Positions 1-12,634 of a stretch of 64,000 nt of DNA are shown here, piece by piece. The position numbers and the translations under genes were made by a program. Numbering within the stretch: the first letter of the stretch is position 1; each line of letters opens with the position of its first letter. The stretch spans positions 62,001-126,000 of the forward strand of contig JAKMEE010000006.1 of assembly GCA_022426155.1 (NCBI GenBank), given 5' to 3'. Below the pieces are notes generated by a model that was given only the letters and a program-made list of their open reading frames with translations, was not told where the DNA came from and ran no database searches. The stretch comes from Candidatus Poseidonia sp. (GTDB lineage: Archaea; Thermoplasmatota; Poseidoniia; Poseidoniales; Poseidoniaceae).

Positions 1-240
1 TCACGGCAATCCGATGCGCCTGTGAGTGATGGGGTCACGGTAGCAGATATCACCATCATAACGACGCCGCGGACCGTAATTCTTCCGCCCTGGACAGTAT
101 CCTTGGCATTCTTCGCCATCTTGGCTGTGGCAGGAGTGGCTCCATTTCTCGTGAACAAGCGCTACATGGGGGCTGGCTTGGAAACAAATGAAGCAAATGG
201 GGCACAAGTCCCTACTCTTGAGCAGGAAGCAGTCAATTGA
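1..240 (+). CDS. C-terminal end of a membrane-anchored protein (partial)
   Basis: The frame is open from the first base and ends in TGA at 238-240, so only the last 79 residues are visible. It has a polar stretch, one hydrophobic segment of about 20 residues (around visible residues 32-50, rich in F, A, L and V), then a basic NKR motif and a polar acidic tail. This is the usual end of a protein held in the membrane by a C-terminal helix, with the tail probably inside. A GTG at 22 could be read as a start, but the frame continues upstream without a stop and no ribosome site precedes it. Function cannot be assigned. It converges on aroD with a 10-base gap. Confidence 0.55.
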   Translation, partial: SRQSDAPVSDGVTVADITIITTPRTVILPPWTVSLAFFAILAVAGVAPFLVNKRYMGAGLETNEANGAQVPTLEQEAVN

Positions 241-250
241 TTCCTCGTGC

Positions 251-1042
251 TCAATATTCCATCAATATCCAGGCGCTTCTGAGGTCTTTTACATTGACCA
301 AGCCTTTGTTGGAAAGTTTGAATTCGCTACGTAGCGTTGCATAGACAAGGTCTTGTCCTAGGACTGGTGCGTGAAGGCGGGCCCAATCTCCCCCATTGCC
401 AAGGGCCATGAGGGCGAAACTCATCTTGCTGTCTTTCAATTCATGACAGGCTTCAACGATTTGCAAAGCATCCTGATGATCGTTTACAGTGCCGCAAAAT
501 TTGAAAATCTCGCCTTCAATGGCGTGTTCCTTCACCATGGCAACGAGCTCATCGGCGCTTGGTGTGGTTTCAACATCGTGGATGGATGAAATGATGTTCA
601 CGTTGCTCTTGGAAGCAGCTTCTTTGATGGCATCTCTTCCGTTGGTAGACATTTCAACATCGATACTGGTCACGCCAGATTCAATCGCAGCATGAAGAAT
701 GGCGATACGTTCATCTTCGGAACCAGGAAACCGTCCACCTTCGCTGGTAGGGCGAACAGTAAAAATGACTGGGAGGGGGATGCTTTCTTTGAGTGCTTCA
801 ATCGAGTCTTTGATATTGACATCGCTCAATTCCTTGACGACCCAGTCATCTTCAGGAGGCATGACGTGTTTGATGTCACCGTTTTCGTCTTCAACAGGCT
901 CTGCTGCTGGTTTCTTGAGGTAAAGTCGGTCAAATCGAACTTCGACCATGTCAGCACCAGATATGTTGGCGCGTGCTGCTTCATCGGCCATTTCTTTCAC
1001 AGTTGTCCCTTCAAGCGATACGCAAACTTTCGGTCCTGTCAT
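251..1042 (-). CDS. aroD: 3-dehydroquinate dehydratase, type I
   Basis: Removes water from 3-dehydroquinate to give 3-dehydroshikimate, step three of the shikimate pathway, in the cytoplasm. The 263-residue protein has the type I (Schiff-base) signatures: an FTVRPTSEGG motif near residue 95, catalytic His155 in SIHD followed by TTP, and the Schiff-base lysine Lys181 in FKFCGTVN. An acidic proline-rich loop at about residues 43-67 is longer than I would expect. The ATG at 1042 is chosen because the protein then begins directly with the first beta strand (KVCVSLEG), and a purine-rich GGGCAGGGAT stretch precedes it. The frame continues 19 codons upstream without recognisable homology. It diverges from gyrB. 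aroA, of the same pathway, lies 30 kb away. Confidence 0.95.
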   Translation of the reverse strand: MTGPKVCVSLEGTTVKEMADEAARANISGADMVEVRFDRLYLKKPAAEPVEDENGDIKHVMPPEDDWVVKELSDVNIKDSIEALKESIPLPVIFTVRPTSEGGRFPGSEDERIAILHAAIESGVTSIDVEMSTNGRDAIKEAASKSNVNIISSIHDVETTPSADELVAMVKEHAIEGEIFKFCGTVNDHQDALQIVEACHELKDSKMSFALMALGNGGDWARLHAPVLGQDLVYATLRSEFKLSNKGLVNVKDLRSAWILMEY

Positions 1043-6099
<5,057 letters not shown>

Positions 6100-6183
6100 T
6101 GATTGCGTAGCGACGCCTTCAAACATGACTTCGGTCTGTGGGGGAATGCGCCGACCCTGATATGGCCAGCGTGGTGATTTTCT

Positions 6184-7440
6184 ATGGATGAGCGTTCACT
6201 GATTTATGATTGGAACACAGTCGAGTATGATATCGCTAGAAACCCTGCAAATCACCCTCACGGCGTTTGGTTTGATGATGAGACTCTTCGAGATGGTCTT
6301 CAGAGCCCAAGCGCTCGAAATCCAACCATTGAGCAGAAAATCGAACTTTTGACCTTCATGGAAGACCTCGGCATACAGAAAGTTGACCTTGGCCTACCAG
6401 GTGCTGGACCATTCCATCTGGAACACATCGAAGCCATGGTCGCTCACATCATCGACAATGATTTCAAAATCCGCCCTGGTGCTGCTGTTCGCACCTTGAT
6501 GAATGACATCAAACCACTTGTTGAACTTCAACAAAAATATGGCGTGCCAATTCAAGCGAGTGCCTTTTTGGGAACAAGTCCAATCCGGCAATACACCGAA
6601 GGATGGACGATGGAGAAATTGATCTCTACCATGGAGCAGGCTGTATCTTACGCAGTGGAAAACGATGTTCCTGTGATGTTTGTAACAGAAGATACCACTC
6701 GTTCAAAACCGGAAGATGTCAAAATGATTTATCATAGAGCAATGGAATTGGGCGTTCGCCGACTTTGTATTTGTGACACCTGTGGGCACGTTACTCCAAA
6801 TGGAGTGAAGAAATTGCTCCACTTCATTGATGAAGAGGTCATCAAGGATGCAGGCTATCAACGCCGAGACATCGAGGTCAATTGGCATGGGCATCAGGAC
6901 CGTGGTTTGGGTGTTGCGAATAACATCGCAGCGGTTGAAGCAGGTGCTGATGTCATCCATGGAACGGCACTTGGTGTTGGGGAGCGTGCCGGCAATGCAC
7001 CGCTTGACCAGACCCTTGTGAATCTCAAGTTGATGGGTGTGATCGATAACGACCTTACCTTGCTCGATACATACATGCAAAAAGCCAACGAGTACATCGA
7101 AGTCCCTCTGCCCCGAAATTACCCTGTATTTGGAGAAGATGCGTTTGAAACCGGGACTGGAGTTCATGCCTCTGCCGTCATCAAAGCCATGCGAAAGGGC
7201 GATGATTGGCTTGCAGATCGTGTTTATTCAGGTGTTCCTGCCGGAGACTTTGGATTGAAACAAGTGATCCGAATTGGCCACATGTCTGGCCGTTCAAACA
7301 TCATTTGGTGGCTTGAACAACAAGGAATTGAGGTTTCAGATGATTTGGTAGCTTATCTGTTTGAAATTGCCAAGAGCCAAAAGCGTAACATGGTCGATGA
7401 TGAAATTCACGCTCATGTCAAAGCATTCGCAACTCAGTGA
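6184..7440 (+). CDS. LeuA-type (DRE-TIM) acyl-CoA condensing synthase
   Basis: Member of the isopropylmalate/homocitrate/citramalate synthase family, which condenses acetyl-CoA with a 2-keto acid. The 418-residue protein opens its TIM barrel with DETLRDGLQSP, the metal-binding motif; the usual Glu after DG is Leu here. It has the metal-ligand pair in WHGHQDRG and the family signature HGTALGVGERAGNAPL. After the barrel come about 120 residues resembling the linker subdomains (HMSGRSNI). The allosteric leucine-binding domain of classical LeuA is absent, so feedback control may differ. Substrate cannot be read from sequence: 2-isopropylmalate, citramalate or homocitrate synthase are all possible. 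It starts 84 bases after gyrA with GGTGATT upstream. No leucine or lysine pathway genes are adjacent. Confidence 0.85.
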   Translation: MDERSLIYDWNTVEYDIARNPANHPHGVWFDDETLRDGLQSPSARNPTIEQKIELLTFMEDLGIQKVDLGLPGAGPFHLEHIEAMVAHIIDNDFKIRPGAAVRTLMNDIKPLVELQQKYGVPIQASAFLGTSPIRQYTEGWTMEKLISTMEQAVSYAVENDVPVMFVTEDTTRSKPEDVKMIYHRAMELGVRRLCICDTCGHVTPNGVKKLLHFIDEEVIKDAGYQRRDIEVNWHGHQDRGLGVANNIAAVEAGADVIHGTALGVGERAGNAPLDQTLVNLKLMGVIDNDLTLLDTYMQKANEYIEVPLPRNYPVFGEDAFETGTGVHASAVIKAMRKGDDWLADRVYSGVPAGDFGLKQVIRIGHMSGRSNIIWWLEQQGIEVSDDLVAYLFEIAKSQKRNMVDDEIHAHVKAFATQ

Positions 7441-7447
7441 TTCAAGA

Positions 7448-8752
7448 TTATTCTTCGAATTCTTTTTCTTGAGAATTGACTTTTGAATCGATCCATTCTG
7501 AGTCTACACCGCCTCCGCTCCATTCACCCTCAAGTGAGATTTCACTAATTTCGTGTTCTTCCCTCCAAACGGGATCTTCTTGGCTACCATTGACAATGAA
7601 CTTCCCATTCGGGTCAATTTGCTCCTTAAGCAATCTGAAATGCTTTGATATTGGCAAAAAATGGCCAACAGGCATGCCTGCTGCAGTGAAAGGGTTGGTT
7701 GCAGCCCCAATAATAAGTCCATCTTCAGGGGCGACGATATCCACTGACAAACCGGGTGTGGCGGGGTCGGAGATGGTCGCTACCACCTCACCTTCACGCA
7801 TGACGCTACCAGCGCTCACGAACATATCGAGTAACCCACCTTCACCAGCACGTAGCCAAGTTGAGCCACTGGCCATGATGCGGAATCTTGGCCGGTGTGG
7901 ATTGCCTGGAACCATTCGCATGGATCGAAGTGCGTTCATGACGCCATGAACTGCAACTTTGACAGACTGATCACCCAAGAAGTTCGCTCCACCACCCTCG
8001 TATGTGATGACGGGTATTTCCATTTTGTTAGCGGTTCTTCGGAGGGAGCCCTTCGGAGGTTTTGAGTCCAGTATGATTTCAACTCCAAATGATTTCGCTA
8101 GTAAGTAAGAACTGGCATGTGTCAGGTCAACTCTTATCTGAGGCATATTCGACCGTCCTTTAGCAGCACTATGAAGGTCGATGATTCCATCAGAATCCTC
8201 CACCAAATACTGCCAAACCTGAGCCGCGACCCGACGCGTGGTTGATCCTTTTGGGTCGCCTGGGAATTGGCGGTTCAAATCCCGCCCATCAGGGAAGTAC
8301 CTCGATTTAGAACGATAACCAGGAAGGTTCACCACAGGGACGATTCGTAGTGTTCCAGCCATGGTTTTGGGGTCCAAAGCCCGTCCTTCATCGGTAAAGG
8401 CGTTGCTGAGTAGGTGTGTGCAAGCAGAAGGGCCAGTCAGTTCATCTCCGTGCATCCCTCCAAGAAGGGTGATGCAGGGACCAGGTCGAGCGCCATGAAT
8501 CACAGTGACTGGCACAGGCCAACTATCTCCCAAATTGGTATTCAATAGTGGGAGTTGCACCGTTCGGATGGTGCCAGGTTTGATGCGCTTTCGAAAGAAG
8601 CGAATATCGCCCCAATCTGAGGCACGGTCCCATTCAGGGCGGTCCTCAGTCTGATGTGCCTTCATCGCTTCCTCAATGGCAATTTTTCGAACTTTTGGTA
8701 ATTCGTGGGCCACGCGCACGGTCCGGACAGAACGCTTTTTCTTGCCAGCCAT
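7448..8752 (-). CDS. Succinylglutamate desuccinylase/aspartoacylase-family zinc hydrolase
   Basis: A 434-residue member of the AstE/AspA family (M14-like zinc deacylases/carboxypeptidases). Visible signatures are GGMHGDELTGPSA, whose His and Glu would bind zinc, and IDLHSAA with a third ligand. An arginine-rich stretch, YFPDGRDLNRQFPG, is typical of the substrate pocket. The C-terminal third is a beta-rich domain with a VAPEDGLIIG segment like the biotinyl/barrel-sandwich add-on of this family. The N-terminus (MAGKKKRSVR) is basic and not a signal peptide, so the enzyme is probably cytoplasmic. The substrate, an N-acyl amino acid or amide, is not known. It converges with the LeuA-like gene and diverges from the thioesterase at 8812. 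Confidence 0.8.
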   Translation of the reverse strand: MAGKKKRSVRTVRVAHELPKVRKIAIEEAMKAHQTEDRPEWDRASDWGDIRFFRKRIKPGTIRTVQLPLLNTNLGDSWPVPVTVIHGARPGPCITLLGGMHGDELTGPSACTHLLSNAFTDEGRALDPKTMAGTLRIVPVVNLPGYRSKSRYFPDGRDLNRQFPGDPKGSTTRRVAAQVWQYLVEDSDGIIDLHSAAKGRSNMPQIRVDLTHASSYLLAKSFGVEIILDSKPPKGSLRRTANKMEIPVITYEGGGANFLGDQSVKVAVHGVMNALRSMRMVPGNPHRPRFRIMASGSTWLRAGEGGLLDMFVSAGSVMREGEVVATISDPATPGLSVDIVAPEDGLIIGAATNPFTAAGMPVGHFLPISKHFRLLKEQIDPNGKFIVNGSQEDPVWREEHEISEISLEGEWSGGGVDSEWIDSKVNSQEKEFEE

Positions 8753-8811
8753 ACAACGGCTAAATCAATCACCTCCATGAATGATACGATGCTCTGTGAA
8801 AGCGAAGAACA

Positions 8812-9306
8812 ATGAATCCTCATCCCTTGGCAAAGAGCATGACGGAAATTGGCATCCAACGTCTGTATGCTCCCACATCGATTTGTTTTGGTTGCGGTCC
8901 TGCAAATGAAGATGGCTTGCGTATCGACTCCCATCGTATTGAAAATGGTTTGAGTCTCAAATTCACACCAGAAGATCACCACCAAGCCTTTCCAGGAATG
9001 ATCAACGGAGGTATCATTGGGACGCTTTTGGATTGTCATGGGAATTGGACTGCCGCGGTAGCTCTGATGGATGCAAAGGGAAGCCAAGAACCTCCATGCA
9101 CCGTCACGGCATCCTACACAGTCAAACTCCGCCGCCCGACTCCACTGGGCGTTGAATTGAATATCACCAGTCAAGTTATTGATTTGCAAGACGACCGAGT
9201 AGAGGTTCGTTTGGAATTGGAAGCCGACGGAAAGGTTTGTGCGACGGGCACCGGCTTATTTGTCGCGGTAAAAGAAGGTCATCCAGCCTATCACCGGTGG
9301 TCTTGA
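8812..9306 (+). CDS. Hotdog-fold thioesterase, PaaI/4HBT-like
   Basis: Single-domain hotdog protein of 164 residues, the usual size for the family, which hydrolyses acyl-CoA thioesters. FPGMINGGIIGTLLD, around residues 62-77, matches the HGG-type core helix, with Asn where many members have His (NGG instead of HGG). The strand TASYTVKLRRPTP follows. A CFGCGPAN motif near the N-terminus is typical of the subgroup with a leading CxxC. The substrate is unknown. It is followed after nine bases by the SprT-like gene, so the two are probably co-transcribed. Confidence 0.8.
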   Translation: MNPHPLAKSMTEIGIQRLYAPTSICFGCGPANEDGLRIDSHRIENGLSLKFTPEDHHQAFPGMINGGIIGTLLDCHGNWTAAVALMDAKGSQEPPCTVTASYTVKLRRPTPLGVELNITSQVIDLQDDRVEVRLELEADGKVCATGTGLFVAVKEGHPAYHRWS

Positions 9307-9315
9307 GGCGACACT

Positions 9316-9843
9316 ATGGCACGCGCATCTCCCGAGCAAATGATTTTGCTTGAGCAATTGCGCAAGGATGTCCTCGAGGTGATGCATGGTCTCGAGGATT
9401 TGGTTTCCTTTGACCTGAATATTGTGTCTGAGGTTGGCCTAGGATTATTGCGTAAAAGTTCCACTCAGCGCCATGGAGTCACACGATGGACGCGAAGCAC
9501 CGAGGGGATTCAACTCGAGACTGTCGATTTGCATCCAGTTCTGTTAGAACCAGATTGGAATGACTACGCCCGTTTTGTTCTTTTCCATGAATTTCTACAT
9601 GCAATTGGTCTTCGTTCACACAACCAAACATTTCGGTGGCATGAGGCTCTGTGGCCCGACTCGGTTGGACCAACACGGGGGGTGGAATTCACAGATTATA
9701 TGAGGATGAAAAGAGCCAAGTGGTTTTGGGTGTGCTCTCAATGCGAAAAACGCTATCCTCGGCAGCGAGCCGGTAAAGGGAAATATCAATGCAGAACATG
9801 TCGATGCCGGCTTGAAGATGTACCCATCGTAGACGAGCGGTGA
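9316..9843 (+). CDS. SprT-like zinc metalloprotease with C-terminal zinc ribbon
   Basis: A 175-residue protein with the gluzincin motif HEFLHAIGLRSH near residue 93 (HExxH plus a downstream His), followed by a four-cysteine ribbon (CSQC, then CRTC about 20 residues on). This is the SprT/Spartan layout. In eukaryotes such proteins digest proteins cross-linked to DNA. In archaea the role is presumed similar but unproven. GAGGCGA precedes the ATG. It is short compared with Spartan and lacks other recruitment motifs. It ends 40 bases before the next rightward gene. Confidence 0.75.
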   Translation: MARASPEQMILLEQLRKDVLEVMHGLEDLVSFDLNIVSEVGLGLLRKSSTQRHGVTRWTRSTEGIQLETVDLHPVLLEPDWNDYARFVLFHEFLHAIGLRSHNQTFRWHEALWPDSVGPTRGVEFTDYMRMKRAKWFWVCSQCEKRYPRQRAGKGKYQCRTCRCRLEDVPIVDER

Positions 9844-9868
9844 TATAGGACAAATGTCACGACATCAT

Positions 9869-9877
9869 GGGGAGGTG
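9869..9877 (+). promoter_or_regulatory. Shine-Dalgarno deciding a TTG start at 9884
   Basis: GGGGAGGTG lies seven bases before the TTG at 9884. Starting there puts a clean signal peptide at the N-terminus; the upstream ATG at 9854 has no such site. Confidence 0.6.
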
Positions 9878-9883
9878 TCTATT

Positions 9884-11929
9884 TTGAGTCCTTATCATAG
9901 GAGTGCTTGGCCCCTTTCTCTCTTGGTTACCCTTCTCGTTCTACCGTCATGTATCGGGGTGGTTCAGGCCGGATTGACCGCTGAAGAAAAAGGTGGAGAG
10001 CTGTTTCTTTCATGTCGTTCGGACAATGATTGCGTCCTCACCCCAACTCCTATCGGGGAAGAAAAAGTCAGTGAGCAAAGCACTGCAACAGCATTTCAAT
10101 CTCAACAATTGGTGTTTGAATTCACGGCAGATCCTGGGCAAGAACATCTCGCCATCCTTCCTGAACGACTTGACCTCATGGAGATTGATTTCCGTCACCA
10201 AACCGAAGCAGGGGCTCTCATGAAGCCTGCCATGGAACTGCGATTGATACTTGGCCAGAGTGTGAATGTATGGAGTTTTGAGGCAGATGTGCTTCCGCAA
10301 ACGGGCACCTATGAGCCCTACAAGATCGAAGATGCTTCACTGGATCATTCCAATAGCCGCGTGATTTGGGCTCAAGCACCCATTCGTTTGATCATGACTG
10401 TAACCCTTGATCGCCCTGGGACGTGGGAATTGAACATGCGCGGGGCCTCTTCCATCGAAATGGATGTACCCTGGTCGATTGATGCAGAAGCGGCAAATAT
10501 CGATGAACCCTCATCGCCTTCACAACCCATAGAGACCTCGTTCGAAGACACTCATAGAGGGGCTTTACTTGGAGATGACAAGGATTGTTGGGCGTTTGAG
10601 GTTGAGGAGCATGAGGTTCTCCGATTGATGGTTCAATGGGATGCAGTCCCCTTGGAATTAGAACAACCCCATTCAGTACCCGATCTTGTTACGCAGAGCG
10701 GTCGTTTATCACCCCAGCCCGAAGTTTTGACGGAGAGCGACGGTGATGGAGTGTCCATCACGTACCGATGGAGGGCCTTGGCAGTGGGTCCATACAATCT
10801 ATGCATGCGAGGAATTCCAGATCATTTCCAATCCTATTCATGGGGTGGCCTTTTCTCTTACGAAGGGATTGGTCCAACAAATCCAAGTGGCTTTGCAGAT
10901 GCATCATATTACCCACATGGGGCTGTGATCTTGGGTGATGATTCGGAAGCCTTTGTCCTTCATGAACAAGGCATTGCTCTCCTCTTGCTTTCCTCTTTAT
11001 TATTCGGTGTGTTCTTGTTGTTGGCAACTCGCCAAACAACATCCTACAAACTAAGGTATGGCTTACTCGTCCCAGGAGTTCTCCTCCTATTCGCTGGCGG
11101 TATTCTTCATCCACTTTGGGCCATGGCGGATGAGGTGCAACTTGAAGACGAGGTGACCTTGGACACATTGATCGACATGAGATTGCAACAATTGTGGGAT
11201 ATTTCAGCCCCAGGAGTGCCCGAACAAACACTCGTGACTCACACCGGTGCGACCTGGGGTATGCTCAATGGTGAAACGTTGAAGCTTCGACTTTCCATAC
11301 AAGAAGTGGTACCTCTCTCAGATGGTCGCTGGCAACTGATTGTGCCGGAACTTGAATCTTATCGGCTGGACCAAGCCATTTTCAGTCAGGTGGCCAAAGG
11401 AGAGACTCAGGTTTCTACAGAAGGTCTGTTGGAAGACCAAACGGTTCGGTTCATCCTCCTTGCAGGTCGTTCTCTTTTACTGGATATGATGATGCTTGAG
11501 GCTTTATTGGTGGTTGATGAATTACCTGAATCCTCGGTATTTCATATTGAATATGATATGGTGGCGGCAAAGGCTTCTGGTTCCGTGAACGCTCCAGCGT
11601 GGGCCACTCGACCCTCAGTGATCTCAACTTCGGACTGGGTGAGGTTGCAAGGCTCCTTGTTCCCAGAGCGCATCTCCATCAGTTTGTGTGATTGCAGTTT
11701 GGACCTCTTGGATGTGACATTTATACCTTCAAGTGGTTTTGATGAGGCCGATATCCCTCCCAATAGTGGATTGAGGAATGCCATCGGGCTCTTGCCTTAT
11801 GGAACAGCACTCATGTGGATGGGTTTGTTGCTTGGAATTGTCGCAACAAGCGCCGAAGTCCAGCGTTACGTAAAGGCTCAAAAGATGGCAACGACCTTAC
11901 GAGGTACTAATGACACATTGTGGAAATGA
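9884..11929 (+). CDS. Exported membrane-anchored protein of unknown function
   Basis: I do not recognise a family. The TTG start gives about 681 residues beginning with a short basic N-region and a hydrophobic core (SLLVTLLVLPSCIGVV), a signal peptide or lipoprotein-like leader with Cys at about residue 23. A long region follows that looks beta-rich and acidic, with paired cysteines (CRSDNDC). It has two hydrophobic segments in the middle (ALLLLSSLLFGVFLLLA and LLVPGVLLLFAGGIL) and one near the end (GTALMWMGLLLGIVATSA). The bulk is therefore probably outside, anchored by several helices. ATG 9854 is an alternative start, without a good ribosome site. It converges with the TerB-like gene with a one-base gap. 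Confidence 0.65.
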   Translation: MSPYHRSAWPLSLLVTLLVLPSCIGVVQAGLTAEEKGGELFLSCRSDNDCVLTPTPIGEEKVSEQSTATAFQSQQLVFEFTADPGQEHLAILPERLDLMEIDFRHQTEAGALMKPAMELRLILGQSVNVWSFEADVLPQTGTYEPYKIEDASLDHSNSRVIWAQAPIRLIMTVTLDRPGTWELNMRGASSIEMDVPWSIDAEAANIDEPSSPSQPIETSFEDTHRGALLGDDKDCWAFEVEEHEVLRLMVQWDAVPLELEQPHSVPDLVTQSGRLSPQPEVLTESDGDGVSITYRWRALAVGPYNLCMRGIPDHFQSYSWGGLFSYEGIGPTNPSGFADASYYPHGAVILGDDSEAFVLHEQGIALLLLSSLLFGVFLLLATRQTTSYKLRYGLLVPGVLLLFAGGILHPLWAMADEVQLEDEVTLDTLIDMRLQQLWDISAPGVPEQTLVTHTGATWGMLNGETLKLRLSIQEVVPLSDGRWQLIVPELESYRLDQAIFSQVAKGETQVSTEGLLEDQTVRFILLAGRSLLLDMMMLEALLVVDELPESSVFHIEYDMVAAKASGSVNAPAWATRPSVISTSDWVRLQGSLFPERISISLCDCSLDLLDVTFIPSSGFDEADIPPNSGLRNAIGLLPYGTALMWMGLLLGIVATSAEVQRYVKAQKMATTLRGTNDTLWK

Positions 11930-11930
11930 A

Positions 11931-12545
11931 TCAATCCTTGGATTTCTTCAATTCCTTGTCGACGGCTTCGGTAACATCGTCTGGTGTCATCTTGGCTTTT
12001 TGAGCAGCACTTTCAATGGTTCGTGCTTCATCTTCTGAGATCTCTCCATCCGCTGCTGCTGACTTGATGGCGGCTTTCACGTTCATGCTTGCAGCTTCTT
12101 CGTCGGTGATTCCCAAGGCTTCTTGGAAGGATTTCAGTTCTTCAAGTTCTTCTTCGGTGATCACGCCATCATCCCAAGCCGAATCATAGGCTTGAACCAA
12201 AAATTCTCTGTAAGCGTCTTGATTGAGTAAAACATCTCGAATTAACGCATGGTCAACTCCATTGTCCGCATTAGCCATTTCCAAAAGTGCAATTGAACGA
12301 CGAATTTCTTTGACAGCCATATCCTTGAGGCCGTGACCTGCCCAAACAGCACCGGCTGCTATGACTGCAGCGGCAAACCAACGCATAACATCGGCATTGA
12401 CGAGTTCACCTGGCTGAATTAAATGGAAGACTCCGAGCACAATCATGGCCGCGCCGCTCATAACTTCTACCCAATCGTTCAGGTCTGGTTCATCATCAAA
12501 CACTGACAAACGTTCTTCGACCAAGGCCTCAATGTCGTCGCTCAT
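11931..12545 (-). CDS. Small membrane protein with TerB-like C-terminal helices
   Basis: A 204-residue protein. Two hydrophobic segments (about residues 30-45 and 55-75) are followed by an amphipathic linker and a helical, acidic C-terminal half. That half has repeated DGxIxxEE units (DDGVITEEELEEL and ADGEISEDEA) spaced like the helices of TerB/DjlA-type domains. This suggests a membrane-anchored TerB-like domain facing the cytoplasm. The function of such proteins is poorly known, with links to stress response and metal sensing. The ATG at 12545 begins MSDDIEAL; a longer frame from 12629 adds 28 low-complexity residues and would run close to the hel308 start. Divergent from hel308. Confidence 0.6.
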   Translation of the reverse strand: MSDDIEALVEERLSVFDDEPDLNDWVEVMSGAAMIVLGVFHLIQPGELVNADVMRWFAAAVIAAGAVWAGHGLKDMAVKEIRRSIALLEMANADNGVDHALIRDVLLNQDAYREFLVQAYDSAWDDGVITEEELEELKSFQEALGITDEEAASMNVKAAIKSAAADGEISEDEARTIESAAQKAKMTPDDVTEAVDKELKKSKD

Positions 12546-12634
12546 GTTGAGGGACAATCGCGGGTGGGTCTTAGGACTGTCGGAGTGAAAATGAAGCCGT
12601 TGTCCTTTTGGACTGTTGCCCACAGTCAATCAGC

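Noticed and set aside
8262-8285. tRNA-like T arm (GGCGGTTCAAATCCCGCC)
   Set aside because: No acceptor, D or anticodon arm can be folded around it, and it lies within the conserved coding sequence of the AstE-like gene.
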